A stretch of 64,000 nucleotides of DNA, from NCBI GenBank assembly GCA_030584025.1, contig CP129487.1:3749001-3813000 (forward strand). Reading direction: 5' to 3'. A program made the translations under genes and the position numbers. This document shows, in pieces, positions 54,617 to 62,929 of this stretch (position 1 is its first letter; every line of letters starts with the position of its first letter). The notes below the pieces were generated by a model. It did no database searches, had not been told where the DNA came from, and worked only from the letters and a program-made list of their open reading frames with translations. This stretch comes from Cyclobacteriaceae bacterium (lineage in GTDB: Bacteria; Bacteroidota; Bacteroidia; Cytophagales; Cyclobacteriaceae).

Positions 54617-55924
54617 ATGACCATGATGAAATATGTACCGATTGCTGTGTTGCTTGTGATCACCTGTGCGCTTCAGGCACAAACACCTGCCAAACTCCAA
54701 ACTAAAGTTGATCAACAAGCTGCTTCCCTTGAGCAGAAAGTAATTGAGTGGCGCAGGCATTTTCATCAGTATCCAGAACTTTCAAACCGTGAAACAAAAA
54801 CCGCACAGAAAGTTGCGGAGCATTTAAAAGCACTTGGCCTTGAGGTACAAACCGGTGTGGCGCATACAGGCGTGGTAGGGTTGTTACGTACAGGTAAGCC
54901 CGGGCCCGTAATTGCCCTTCGGGCGGATATGGATGCATTGCCGGTTACAGAGCGCAATAGTTTGCCGTTTGCCTCGAAAGAGAAAGCCGTTTTTAATGGA
55001 CAGGAAACCGGTGTGATGCATGCTTGCGGACATGATACGCACGTGGCCATACTCATGGCGGTGGCAGAAATATTATCGAAGAACAAGAGTGAATTGAAAG
55101 GTACCATCAAGTTTATATTTCAACCAGCGGAAGAAGGCGCGCCTGCCGGTGAAGAAGGAGGCGCGGATTTGATGGTGAAAGAAGGCGTGCTGGAAAATCC
55201 GAAACCCGATGTGATTTTTGGTTTGCACATCAACTCGGCTACTCCGTTGGGCATGATTACTTACAGGCCTGCAGGCACAATGGCGGCTTCCGATTGGTTC
55301 TCTATAAAAGTAAAAGGTGTACAAGCGCATGGAGCCTACCCGTGGAAGAGTGTTGACCCGATTGTGGTTTCGGCACAGATTATTACCGGATTGCAAACCA
55401 TTGTAAGCAGACAAACCGAACTTACCAAAGAAGCAGCCGTGATTACCATTGGAAGAATTCAGGCAGGTATTCGCGAAAACATTATTCCGGAAGAAGCTTT
55501 TATGGCCGGCACCATCCGCACATTGGATGTGGGCATGCAGGATAACATTCATGAAAGGATACGCTTGACTGCTACTAAAATTGCGGAGAGCGCAGGTGCA
55601 ACGGCAGAAGTGAACATTACTAAAATGACACCAATTACCTACAACGATCCGGCCCTTACGGAAAAAATGGTGGGCAGTTTGCAAAAGGCAGCGGGCGCAG
55701 ACAAAGTCGTGCGCATCAATGCCGTAACCGGTGCGGAAGACTTTGCTTTCTATCAGAAAAAAATTCCCGGATTTTTCTTTTTTATTGGCGGCTTACCACC
55801 TGGTCAGGATCCGGCTAAAGCCCCGGCACACCACACACCCGATTTCATGATTGATGAGCGCGCCATGCTCACCGGACTGAAGGCAATGCTGAACGTGACG
55901 GTGGATTATATGTACGCGAAATAA
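54617..55924 (+). CDS. Secreted M20-family amidohydrolase
   Basis: 435 residues from ATG 54617 (ATG 54626 is also possible). A signal peptide (VLLVITCALQAQ) is followed by the M20 catalytic domain. Metal ligands lie in GVMHACGHDTHVAILMA and in IFQPAEEGAPAGEEGGADLM, with the later NAVTGAEDFAFYQKKIPG. Related enzymes hydrolyse N-acyl amino acids (amidohydrolase/hippurate hydrolase type). A candidate promoter is TTTG plus TATCTTGA upstream. Export suggests peptide or amide scavenging. Confidence 0.93.
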   Translation: MTMMKYVPIAVLLVITCALQAQTPAKLQTKVDQQAASLEQKVIEWRRHFHQYPELSNRETKTAQKVAEHLKALGLEVQTGVAHTGVVGLLRTGKPGPVIALRADMDALPVTERNSLPFASKEKAVFNGQETGVMHACGHDTHVAILMAVAEILSKNKSELKGTIKFIFQPAEEGAPAGEEGGADLMVKEGVLENPKPDVIFGLHINSATPLGMITYRPAGTMAASDWFSIKVKGVQAHGAYPWKSVDPIVVSAQIITGLQTIVSRQTELTKEAAVITIGRIQAGIRENIIPEEAFMAGTIRTLDVGMQDNIHERIRLTATKIAESAGATAEVNITKMTPITYNDPALTEKMVGSLQKAAGADKVVRINAVTGAEDFAFYQKKIPGFFFFIGGLPPGQDPAKAPAHHTPDFMIDERAMLTGLKAMLNVTVDYMYAK

Positions 55925-55974
55925 TTAAAAAAAGTAGAACGGCACGAAATGTAAAGTGCTATTTGTGAAGCACT

Positions 55975-56025
55975 CTTTGCGCCTCAGCGGTAAAGGGTAA
56001 ACCGCCAAGTCGCGGAGACGCAAAG
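55975..56025. repeat. Imperfect inverted repeat, possibly dispersed
   Basis: CTTTGCGCCTCAGCGGT (55975-55991) and a complementary arm ACCGCCAAGTCGCGGAGACGCAAAG (56001-56025) form an imperfect hairpin. It resembles a common Bacteroidota intergenic repeat containing CGCAAAG and ACCGC, and lies between the amidohydrolase gene and the next gene on the other strand. Confidence 0.55.
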
Positions 56026-56036
56026 GTCTCGCTAGG

Positions 56037-56414
56037 TTAATTCGTGGGGGTAAAAACTGCCTCCTGAACACACGTTATCTTCACTGTTTTTCCGGCCATG
56101 CATCCTGTGGCGAAATCGTTTCGTTCTTCATAGCCGATCATTACCATCTTGCCATCCACGTAATCAAAATTGTACAGCGGATCTTCCGTTACTTCTTTGG
56201 GCAGCGGAGGGGTACCGCACCAACCCATATCCCAAACAGGAATCAACCGGGTACCGTCATTCAGTTCAAACACAAATCCGCAACCATCCAATGAAGTAAG
56301 GTCGCGAACGACAGCCGGTACCGTACAACCTTCAGGCATCGGGTCGGTGCCGCATTGAAAGGCTGTTGCTATTAATGCGCTCAGGAGTATAATCGTCAGA
56401 CTTAAACGTTTCAT
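56037..56414 (-). CDS. Lipoprotein-like hypothetical protein
   Basis: 125 residues from ATG 56414. An N-terminal signal (LTIILLSALIATAFQC) ends in a Cys, with FQC as a possible lipobox. The mature domain is Gly/Asp-rich with paired Cys (GCTVPAVVRDLTSLDGCGFVFEL, WGCGTPPLP-like WCGTPPLP), suggesting a disulfide-stabilised small fold. Divergent from the VapB gene, with about 85 bases between. Family not recognised. Confidence 0.75.
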   Translation of the reverse strand: MKRLSLTIILLSALIATAFQCGTDPMPEGCTVPAVVRDLTSLDGCGFVFELNDGTRLIPVWDMGWCGTPPLPKEVTEDPLYNFDYVDGKMVMIGYEERNDFATGCMAGKTVKITCVQEAVFTPTN

Positions 56415-56468
56415 AGATTTCTGTTTACGCATTAGACACAGGTGGAGGAATTTTGGTTGGAGTTTCTG

Positions 56469-56501
56469 TTGTGTGTATAATTTTGGTATATTTGTGTGTA
56501 T
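56469..56501. promoter_or_regulatory. Direct repeats and promoter boxes ahead of vapB, candidate operator
   Basis: TTGTGTGTAT occurs twice (56469-56478 and 56492-56501), 23 bases apart. Two TAnnTTTG boxes lie between them: TAATTTTG (56478-56485) and TATATTTG (56487-56494). A VapBC complex could bind these repeats to repress its own promoter. Position supports it; binding is untested. Confidence 0.5.
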
Positions 56502-56706
56502 GAAAAAAACTCGAACAAATGTTGTGCTTGACGATGATCTGATAGCGGAGATCATGAAGTTAAGCGAAGAAAAGACAAAGCGAGAGGTAATTGAAAATGC
56601 ATTACATGAGCGACTTAGAATTCTTAAACGGAAGAAATTAGCGGCTTTGCGTGGAAAGGTTAAGTGGGAAGGAGATCTTGACCAAATGCGTAGGGGAAGG
56701 TTTTGA
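56500..56706 (+). CDS. vapB: VapB-type antitoxin
   Basis: 68 residues from ATG 56500. A short ribbon-helix-helix-type N-terminus (RTNVVLDDDLIAEIMKLSEEKTKREVIENALHERLRILKR) matches the VapB family. The C-terminal basic and flexible tail would wrap around the toxin. The stop codon overlaps the start of the PIN toxin, which is translational coupling usual in TA modules. Confidence 0.9.
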   Translation: MKKTRTNVVLDDDLIAEIMKLSEEKTKREVIENALHERLRILKRKKLAALRGKVKWEGDLDQMRRGRF

Positions 56707-57101
56707 TGTTGTTCGACACATCAATATGGATTGATTTTTTAAACGGTAGGTCTACAAATAATGTAGAGCTATTGCAAAGCAACATAGCAAATGACAAACC
56801 TGTTATAATTTGTCCGCCAATATATCAGGAGATTCTGCAAGGTGTCCGCGATGAATATCGGTTTGCTGAGATTAAAGATTTGTTGATGTCGATTGATTTC
56901 TTATACCTAGATGGATTTTTTGCTGCTGAGGGTGCAGCACAACTCTATAGATCTATACGAAAAAGAGGAGTTACTATTAATAAGCCAAATGATTGCTTGA
57001 TCTCGTTTTACGCCATTCATTTTAATATTAAGCTTGTCCATAATGACACGGACTTTGAGAAAATAGCCAAACACTCCACACTCAAACTCTACACCACATA
57101 A
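56706..57101 (+). CDS. vapC: VapC-type PIN ribonuclease toxin
   Basis: 131 residues. A PIN-domain fold with acidic residues Asp4 (LFDTSIWIDFL), Glu42 (QEIL), Asp96 (NDCLIS) and Asp114/Asp116 (HNDTDFEKI), as in VapC ribonucleases that cut tRNA or rRNA. It starts at ATG 56706, overlapping the antitoxin stop. The target RNA is unknown. The 3' end overlaps the convergent RlmI-type gene by 13 bases. Confidence 0.92.
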   Translation: MLFDTSIWIDFLNGRSTNNVELLQSNIANDKPVIICPPIYQEILQGVRDEYRFAEIKDLLMSIDFLYLDGFFAAEGAAQLYRSIRKRGVTINKPNDCLISFYAIHFNIKLVHNDTDFEKIAKHSTLKLYTT

Positions 57102-58273
57102 AGCACTAACCCCTTCAAATATTCACCTTCCGGGTGGCTCATGGAAACTGGGTGATCGGCAGGCTGTGAGAGCAGATGCAACACCTTCACTTCACGGTTG
57201 GCTTGAATGGCAGCTGAAGCAACGGTATCGTAAAATAATTGTTTGTCGACTACTTGTGAGCAGGAGAACGTAAAAATGATGCCACCGCTTTTAATCACTT
57301 TCATGGCTTCGGCATTCAGGCGTTGGTAACCTTTCACCGCCTGGTGGCGCGCATCGCGGTGCTTGGCAAAAGCAGGTGGATCAAGAATAATTAAGTCGTA
57401 TTGATTTTCTTTTCCCTTCAGAAATTCAAATGTGTCAGTAGCGACACAGGCGTGTTGTTCTGCATCGAAACCGTTGAGTTCAATATTTTTTCGGGTGAGG
57501 TCAATTGCTTTTTCGGAAGCATCAACGGAATGCACCAGGTTGGCTCCGGCCTTTAATGCGTACACTGAAAACCCACCGGTGTAGCAAAAGGTATTCAACA
57601 CATTTTTTCCGTTGGCAAACTCACCCAACAGTTTTCGGTTTTCACGCTGGTCGAGGAAGAAGCCGGTTTTTTGTCCTTCCACAAAATCGACAAGAAATTT
57701 ATGATTGTGTTCAAGAACAATTTGCTGACCGGAAATCTCACCAAATAAAAAACCATCTTGTTGTGTGGCTCTCACTTTATCGGGCAACGTAGCACGACTC
57801 TTATAATAAATGGCAGTAAGGTTATCACCCAAAACAGTTTTTAAGGCTTCAGCAATACGCTCACTGTCTTTGTGCATGCCTGATGAGTGGGCCTGCACCA
57901 CCGCAACCCGATCGTACACATCAATGATCAGCCCCGGTAGTCCGTCACCTTCTCCGTGAATCAAACGGAAAGCATTGGTGTGTGCAGCAGGTAAGCCTAC
58001 GCTTTTTCTTAACTGTAAAGCCTTGCTGATTTTTTCTGTCCAGAAATTTTCCGTTGGCTTATCAGCACCAAACAACAAAATGCGAATGGCAATGCTGCCT
58101 TGCTGATAATGACCAAAGCAAAGTGTTGATCCTTTATGATCGCACACTTCAACCCAATCACCTTCCTGTACGCCTGGATCAAGCTGATGAATGCCTCCTG
58201 AAAAAATCCACGGATGCTTGCGCAACACAGATTGCTCCCTTCCTTTTTTTAAAACTACTTTTCCGCTAATCAT
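57089..58273 (-). CDS. rlmI: Class I SAM-dependent rRNA methyltransferase, RlmI/YccW type
   Basis: 394 residues. An N-terminal PUA domain (residues 1-75, with GKVVLKKGREQSVLRKHPWIFSGGI) precedes a class I fold with FCYTGGFSVYALKAGA (SAM motif I), ILDPPAFAKH (motif IV-like) and TFSCSQVV. This matches RlmI-type enzymes, which methylate C1962 of 23S rRNA; the target is inferred from the family. Cytoplasmic. Stop overlaps vapC by 13 bases. Confidence 0.9.
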   Translation of the reverse strand: MISGKVVLKKGREQSVLRKHPWIFSGGIHQLDPGVQEGDWVEVCDHKGSTLCFGHYQQGSIAIRILLFGADKPTENFWTEKISKALQLRKSVGLPAAHTNAFRLIHGEGDGLPGLIIDVYDRVAVVQAHSSGMHKDSERIAEALKTVLGDNLTAIYYKSRATLPDKVRATQQDGFLFGEISGQQIVLEHNHKFLVDFVEGQKTGFFLDQRENRKLLGEFANGKNVLNTFCYTGGFSVYALKAGANLVHSVDASEKAIDLTRKNIELNGFDAEQHACVATDTFEFLKGKENQYDLIILDPPAFAKHRDARHQAVKGYQRLNAEAMKVIKSGGIIFTFSCSQVVDKQLFYDTVASAAIQANREVKVLHLLSQPADHPVSMSHPEGEYLKGLVLYVV

Positions 58274-58728
58274 TTTTGATGAGGGTTGACGCGTTCAAAT
58301 GGAAACGGAATGGATTTTCCGTCACCGGAGATGGTGGCCATCAGGCGTTGTGTTTGAGGTTGGTATTTGTAAGCAATCATCTTGGGAAAATCATGCTCCG
58401 GATTTTCGGCCACAAAACCGGTTTCATCAAACGCGGTTAGCTTGAAACGGATCGGCCCTTGCGGACCAGCCACATCGGGAATGTAAACATAGGCATCGCC
58501 TTCGCGAATGAATTGAATCTCTTCAGTTACTAACGTATCGCCAGCCGGTGAAATTCTAAAAGCAAAGCCTTGTAGCAAAATTTTTCCTTCGCCCTTTTTC
58601 CAGACTTCAAACACTGGTTTGTCGGGGCGTTTCCAGGTTCCCTCCAGCCAGGCAAACGGGTGATCGGGCGATTGCGCGAATGCGGGGAAGCTTATAATGA
58701 GCAGTGCAACAAGCCGGAGTGATTGCAT
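58270..58728 (-). CDS. Secreted DUF6265-like protein
   Basis: 152 residues from ATG 58728. The signal peptide is LRLVALLIISFPAFAQ. The mature domain HPFAWLEGTWKRPDKPVFEVWKKGEGKILLQGFAFRI is typical of the DUF6265 family, a lipocalin-like barrel. It overlaps the methyltransferase gene start by four bases, so they may be co-transcribed. The 58738-58958 gap upstream holds the promoter region of the Do-family protease and nothing else I can assign. Confidence 0.8.
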   Translation of the reverse strand: MQSLRLVALLIISFPAFAQSPDHPFAWLEGTWKRPDKPVFEVWKKGEGKILLQGFAFRISPAGDTLVTEEIQFIREGDAYVYIPDVAGPQGPIRFKLTAFDETGFVAENPEHDFPKMIAYKYQPQTQRLMATISGDGKSIPFPFERVNPHQK

Positions 58729-58944
58729 AACATGCAAAGATGCTCTATATTACTCGACTTAAACAGCCCCAGGCAAACCAAATTGCCGGGAAATGCGTAG
58801 ATAGTATATCCGGAGAACAAGAAGGCGTTGAACAGGATTCAGGCACATTTTGACAATCAAAAGCTGACAAAATTTCTTAAAAACAGCGCATTTTGTGCTG
58901 ATTTGGCCTTTTTGCCGGGTTTTTGCTTGCCTATGAACAAAACT

Positions 58945-58951
58945 AAAGGAG
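58945..58951 (+). promoter_or_regulatory. Strong Shine-Dalgarno sequence of the Do-family protease gene
   Basis: AAAGGAG lies seven bases before ATG 58959. Good Shine-Dalgarno sites are uncommon in this window, so it stands out and suggests high translation, which fits a stress protease. Confidence 0.6.
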
Positions 58952-58958
58952 ATACACT

Positions 58959-60446
58959 ATGAAGCGATTTGCAACACTGTTTTTTGCCGCCATTCTGGGA
59001 AGCTTACTTACCCTCGGTGGCTACGAATACTTCAAAAAAGATGAAGGGGTAAAAATTCAATACGTTTCAGAATCCCCGATTTCGAAAGTCAATTATCTCA
59101 ACGGAGCCTCATCAGAGGTGCCCACCAGTTTTGCCGATGTGGCCGAGAAGGTAACACCGGCTGTGGTGCACATCCGTTCCACGCAGCGCATAACACGCCA
59201 GGATAATTCTGCTGATCCGTTCCGCGAATTTTTTGGCATACCGCGTAACTACGGCCCGAGCCAGAGTTCAGGCTCAGGGGTAATTGTCAACGCAAACGGA
59301 TACATCGTTACCAACAACCATGTGGTGCAAGGTGCCGATATGGTTGATGTAACCTTAAACGATAACCGTACTTTCAAAGCAGAAGTAATCGGAACCGATC
59401 CGGATACAGATCTTGCCCTTATTAAAATCAATCAAACCGATTTGCCTTTTCTTGCCTTTGTAGATTCTGATCATGCACGTGTAGGCGAGTGGGTGCTTGC
59501 TGTTGGTAATCCGTTTAACTTAACATCAACGGTTACAGCGGGTATCATCAGCGCGAAAGGAAGAAACATCAACATCATTAATAATAACCGCAGTGTGGAA
59601 GAACTGCAGGCGCAGGGAAACACCGCGATTGAATCATTCATTCAAACCGATGCTGCGATCAACCCCGGTAACAGTGGTGGTGCATTGGTGAACATGAATG
59701 GTGGCTTGCTCGGTATCAACACGGCTATTGCCAGTCCTACAGGTGCCTACTCCGGTTACGGGTTTGCTGTGCCTTCCAACATCGTAAGCAAAATTGTAGA
59801 AGACCTGATAAAGTTCGGTGTGGTGCAACGAGGTTGGTTGGGTGTAATGGTAGGCAGTGTGAATAGCGAGATGGTTAAACAGTTAGACCTGGAAGTAAAT
59901 GAAGGCGCCTTGATTACAGGCTTTGCTGAAGATGGCAGGAGCGCGGCCAAAGCTGCAGGTATAAAAGAAAATGATGTGGTGGTAAAAATTGACGACACAC
60001 CTATTCGCTCAAGTTCAGCGTTGATCGAAACCATTGGCCGTCATCGGCCGGGCGATAAAGTGATGATTACAGTAAACCGTCAGGGAAAAGAAATTACTTA
60101 CCCGGTAGTACTGAAAAACCGCGATGGCAATGTAGATGTGGTGAAGCTGGAAGAGCGCAGCGGCATTGCAGCACTTGGCCTGGATGTGGAAGAAGTAGAT
60201 GCCAAACAACTGAAACAACTGGATCTTAAAAACGGAGTGCGCATCAAAAAATTAGGTAACGGTAAGCTGGCACGGAGCACCGACATCCGCGAAGGATTTA
60301 TCGTAACCAAAGTAAACGATGTGCCCGTGAAATCTGTTAAAGAGTTTAACGAAGAAATAAAGAAAAAGAAAGCAGGTGAACTTGTGATTCTTACCGGAAC
60401 GTACGATGACTTTCCGCGCGAGTTCAACTATGCGTTCAGGATGTAG
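58959..60446 (+). CDS. Do-family (DegP/HtrA-like) serine protease
   Basis: 495 residues. A signal/anchor (FATLFFAAILGSLLTLGGY) is followed by the trypsin-like domain with catalytic His121 (TNNHVVQGAD), Asp151 (DTDLALIKI) and Ser239 (NPGNSGGALVN). Two PDZ domains follow (about 275-385 and 395-495). It is a periplasmic protease and chaperone for misfolded envelope proteins, usually induced by envelope stress. No specific promoter is certain, but TGACAAAATTTCTT upstream (about 58864) is worth testing. Confidence 0.95.
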   Translation: MKRFATLFFAAILGSLLTLGGYEYFKKDEGVKIQYVSESPISKVNYLNGASSEVPTSFADVAEKVTPAVVHIRSTQRITRQDNSADPFREFFGIPRNYGPSQSSGSGVIVNANGYIVTNNHVVQGADMVDVTLNDNRTFKAEVIGTDPDTDLALIKINQTDLPFLAFVDSDHARVGEWVLAVGNPFNLTSTVTAGIISAKGRNINIINNNRSVEELQAQGNTAIESFIQTDAAINPGNSGGALVNMNGGLLGINTAIASPTGAYSGYGFAVPSNIVSKIVEDLIKFGVVQRGWLGVMVGSVNSEMVKQLDLEVNEGALITGFAEDGRSAAKAAGIKENDVVVKIDDTPIRSSSALIETIGRHRPGDKVMITVNRQGKEITYPVVLKNRDGNVDVVKLEERSGIAALGLDVEEVDAKQLKQLDLKNGVRIKKLGNGKLARSTDIREGFIVTKVNDVPVKSVKEFNEEIKKKKAGELVILTGTYDDFPREFNYAFRM

Positions 60447-60464
60447 AACTAAACCCAAGTGTAC

Positions 60465-60638
60465 ATGAGAAAACTGTTTAGAAAAGGTGAGCGTGTGCGA
60501 AGCAAAATTGACGGAAAAGTGATGGAGGTGTTGCGCTACCTGAAAAACAATGTGGTGGAAGTGATGACGTTCGATCTGGAATCGAAGGAAGTGAGGAAGA
60601 AGCAGGTACGAGAAGACAAATTATCAAGAGCTGCATAA
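60465..60638 (+). CDS. Small basic protein
   Basis: 57 residues from ATG 60465 to TAA 60636-60638. Sequence MRKLFRKGERVRSKIDGKVM, then EVLRYLKNNVVEVMTFDLES, KEVRKKQVREDKLSRA. It is alternately charged, probably a single small beta-plus-alpha domain, and likely a conserved small cytoplasmic protein rather than chance. It is 18 bases after the protease gene, on the same strand. Family not recognised. Confidence 0.65.
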   Translation: MRKLFRKGERVRSKIDGKVMEVLRYLKNNVVEVMTFDLESKEVRKKQVREDKLSRAA

Positions 60639-60734
60639 GCTGATTTATGTTGCGGGCGCAGCATAAACCTGTGCCCGTAAACATGAATCCGATAAAACTA
60701 ATTGATACCTTTGCGGTTATTAGCATGACTAACC

Positions 60735-60853
60735 GGACTTACGCAAACTAAAGTGTACCTGTCAGGTTGAGCCTGTCGAAACCGGTTTTTCTTCCTGAAA
60801 TAGCCTTCGACAAGCTCAGGCTGACAACAGTTCTTAGATCTTTGCGTAAGTCC
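60735..60853. repeat. Inverted-repeat element with perfect 13-bp ends (MITE-like)
   Basis: GGACTTACGCAAA (60735-60747) and TTTGCGTAAGTCC (60841-60853) are perfect terminal inverted repeats of a 119-base element. Inside, GTCAGGTTGAGCCTGTCGAA (60761-60780) and GCCTTCGACAAGCTCAGGCTGAC (60803-60825) are nested arms sharing the core of the 44024-44050 repeat. It ends 20 bases before the N-terminal codons of ispH. No transposase. Confidence 0.65.
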
Positions 60854-60975
60854 ACTTACTAAAACTAACCGCCATCAAAAAGTTTGACATACCCGCCTAC
60901 TACCGGTCGTCTATTACCGGTAAAATAAAGGAAGCCCGCAGAGCAAAAGATCCGCGCAAGCAAGACTTTGCTCCC

Positions 60976-62094
60976 GTGTGCATCGATTTCGGGCCCGTAG
61001 GATTTTACATTGCCCGCCATTTTGGTTTTTGCTATGGTGTGGAAAACGCCATTGAAAAAAGTTATAAAGCACTGGAGGAGAACGCAGGCAAGAATGTTTA
61101 CCTGCTCAGCCAGATGATCCACAACCAGGAAGTAAACCAGGATTTACAAAGCCGCGGCATTCAGTTTATTATGGATACAGATGGCACGCAGTTTATTCCG
61201 TGGGAGAACATCGGCAAAGACGATGTGGTAATCGTTCCGGCTTTTGGCACTACGCTGGAGATTGAACACTTACTGCTCGACAAAGGTGTTGATGTACAGA
61301 AATACAACACCACCTGCCCGTTTGTTGAAAAGGTGTGGAACCGGGCTGAAAAACTGGGGCGTGATAATTTCACCATCATCATTCACGGCAAACCGAAACA
61401 TGAAGAAACGCGCGCCACGTTTTCGCACAGCGCCAGCACAGGCGCATCGATAATTGTACGCGACATGGAGGAGGCGAAACGATTAGGCGCCTACATTACC
61501 GGTGCCAAACCGAAAGAAGATTTTTACGAAGAGTTTGCTGGAAAATTTTCGGAGGGCTTTAATGTGGAAAGCGATTTACAGCGCGTAGGTGTGGTTAACC
61601 AAACCACCATGCTCGCTTCTGAGACCCAAGCCATTGCCGAATATTTTCGTTTGCTGATGATTGAAAAATATGGCGAAGAAAACCTGAAGCAACACGTAGC
61701 CGATACACGCGATACGTTATGCTACGCCACCAACGACAACCAGGATTCCACCTACGAGTTGCTCGAAACCGATGCCGATCTTGCCCTGGTGGTAGGCGGG
61801 TACAACAGCTCCAATACTTCGCACATTGTTGAGTTGTGCGAACGAAAATTCGCCACCTACTTCATCAACTCCGAAAACGAAATAAAATCACCGGAAGAAA
61901 TTCATCACTTCATTTACCACGAGAAGCGAAAGGAAATCACCCGTAATTTCATTCCTGCCAAAGGGCAAGTAAAAATTGTACTCACCAGCGGAGCTTCCTG
62001 CCCCGATACACTCGTTGACCGCGTATTGCTGAAAACGGTTTCCTTCTTCCCCGGCAGCCGTTCGGTGGAGGAGGTGATGGGGGAGTTTTTGTAA
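60976..62094 (+). CDS. ispH: 4-hydroxy-3-methylbut-2-enyl diphosphate reductase
   Basis: 372 residues from GTG 60976. IspH makes IPP and DMAPP in the last step of the MEP pathway, using a [4Fe-4S] cluster. Cluster cysteines are in RHFGFCYGVENA, NTTCPFVEKVW and SGASCPDTLVDRV; the fold is otherwise normal. Sequence upstream in frame reads KKFDIPAYYRSSITGKIKEARRAKDPRKQDF, the usual Bacteroidota N-terminus. It begins at an ATC codon (60874-60876), with no ATG, GTG or TTG before the in-frame stop further upstream. The true start may be non-standard or mutated. See findings. Confidence 0.9.
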   Translation: MCIDFGPVGFYIARHFGFCYGVENAIEKSYKALEENAGKNVYLLSQMIHNQEVNQDLQSRGIQFIMDTDGTQFIPWENIGKDDVVIVPAFGTTLEIEHLLLDKGVDVQKYNTTCPFVEKVWNRAEKLGRDNFTIIIHGKPKHEETRATFSHSASTGASIIVRDMEEAKRLGAYITGAKPKEDFYEEFAGKFSEGFNVESDLQRVGVVNQTTMLASETQAIAEYFRLLMIEKYGEENLKQHVADTRDTLCYATNDNQDSTYELLETDADLALVVGGYNSSNTSHIVELCERKFATYFINSENEIKSPEEIHHFIYHEKRKEITRNFIPAKGQVKIVLTSGASCPDTLVDRVLLKTVSFFPGSRSVEEVMGEFL

Positions 62095-62119
62095 AGTTTA
62101 ACCTTCAAAATCCCAACAT

Positions 62120-62177
62120 AGTCAATTTTGTTTGCTGCAGGTACAAAGTGCATTTTCTAAACGCTGCAAATTTGACT
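62120..62177. promoter_or_regulatory. Inverted repeat ahead of the second TA module, candidate operator
   Basis: AGTCAATTTTG (62120-62130) and CAAATTTGACT (62167-62177) are inverted with one mismatch. A further TTGACA follows. It lies upstream of the antitoxin start and could be the binding site of the complex. Confidence 0.35.
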
Positions 62178-62204
62178 AAATTGACACATATAAAGATTTG
62201 AGAA

Positions 62205-62444
62205 ATGAAGACAAAGGAAGCCTTTCACGAGTTGATTGATAAAATTGAGAGCGAAGAAGTATTAAAAGGTTATTTCGAGTTAATTAAGCGATTGAATAGC
62301 AATCAAACGGGAAAACTTTGGGACGCTCTCAGTTCCGAAGAAAAAGACGAGCTCCTTCTTTCTTACGAAGAGAGCCTTGATCCAAAAAATCTGTTGACCC
62401 ACGAAGAAGTCAAAGCACAGCATGATAAATGGCTAGGAAAGTAG
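62205..62444 (+). CDS. Putative antitoxin of ParE-type toxin
   Basis: 79 residues. A helical acidic protein (FHELIDKIESEEVLKGYFELIKRL...SSEEKDELLLSYEESLDPKNLLTHEEVKAQHDKWLGK), with the tail typical of antitoxins that sit directly before a ParE/RelE toxin. It overlaps the toxin start by 16 bases, as usual in TA operons. The DNA-binding type is not clear. Confidence 0.75.
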   Translation: MKTKEAFHELIDKIESEEVLKGYFELIKRLNSNQTGKLWDALSSEEKDELLLSYEESLDPKNLLTHEEVKAQHDKWLGK

Positions 62445-62725
62445 TTTGGACAAAACGGGCTAACAGCAAGTTCAATAAAATCATTGATTATTTAGAGGGA
62501 GAATGGGGACATAACGTCACCCGTAATTTTGTTAGGAAAACGTATGACATTATTGATCTGATTGCTGATCAACCTGAATTAGGCACGCTTGAGCATCAGG
62601 AAAAAATGATACGTGGCTTTTTGTTGACAAAGCACAACAGGCTTTTTTATCGAGTGACAGATAGGGAAATAATTTTGTTGAATTTTTTTGACACAAGGTC
62701 AGGCCCCAAGCGAAAGCGATATTAG
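62429..62725 (+). CDS. RelE/ParE-family toxin
   Basis: 98 residues. Typical ParE/RelE fold: VVWTKRANSKFNKIIDYLEGEWG (helix pair), QPELGTLEHQEKMIRGFLLTKHNRLFYRVTDREIILLNFFDTR with the C-terminal strand, and a basic end. RelE types cut mRNA on the ribosome, while ParE types poison gyrase; sequence alone does not decide. The 204 bases after it, 62726-62929, show no gene. Confidence 0.88.
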   Translation: MARKVVWTKRANSKFNKIIDYLEGEWGHNVTRNFVRKTYDIIDLIADQPELGTLEHQEKMIRGFLLTKHNRLFYRVTDREIILLNFFDTRSGPKRKRY

Positions 62726-62929
62726 GACAGGCGTTTGAATGACGCTGAGCAAACCCTGAAAAAACACATAGTCCATACAGAAAAGTTAGATAAGCTATGT
62801 GCCTATGTGCTTCAATGATTGGTAACACACCTGTAAAACCCGTTCGCATTTCACCACTATGATTGTCGTAACTGCACCGTAACAACCTCATTGAAGTGAA
62901 CGAAATTTATACGGTAAATAAATTGCCGT

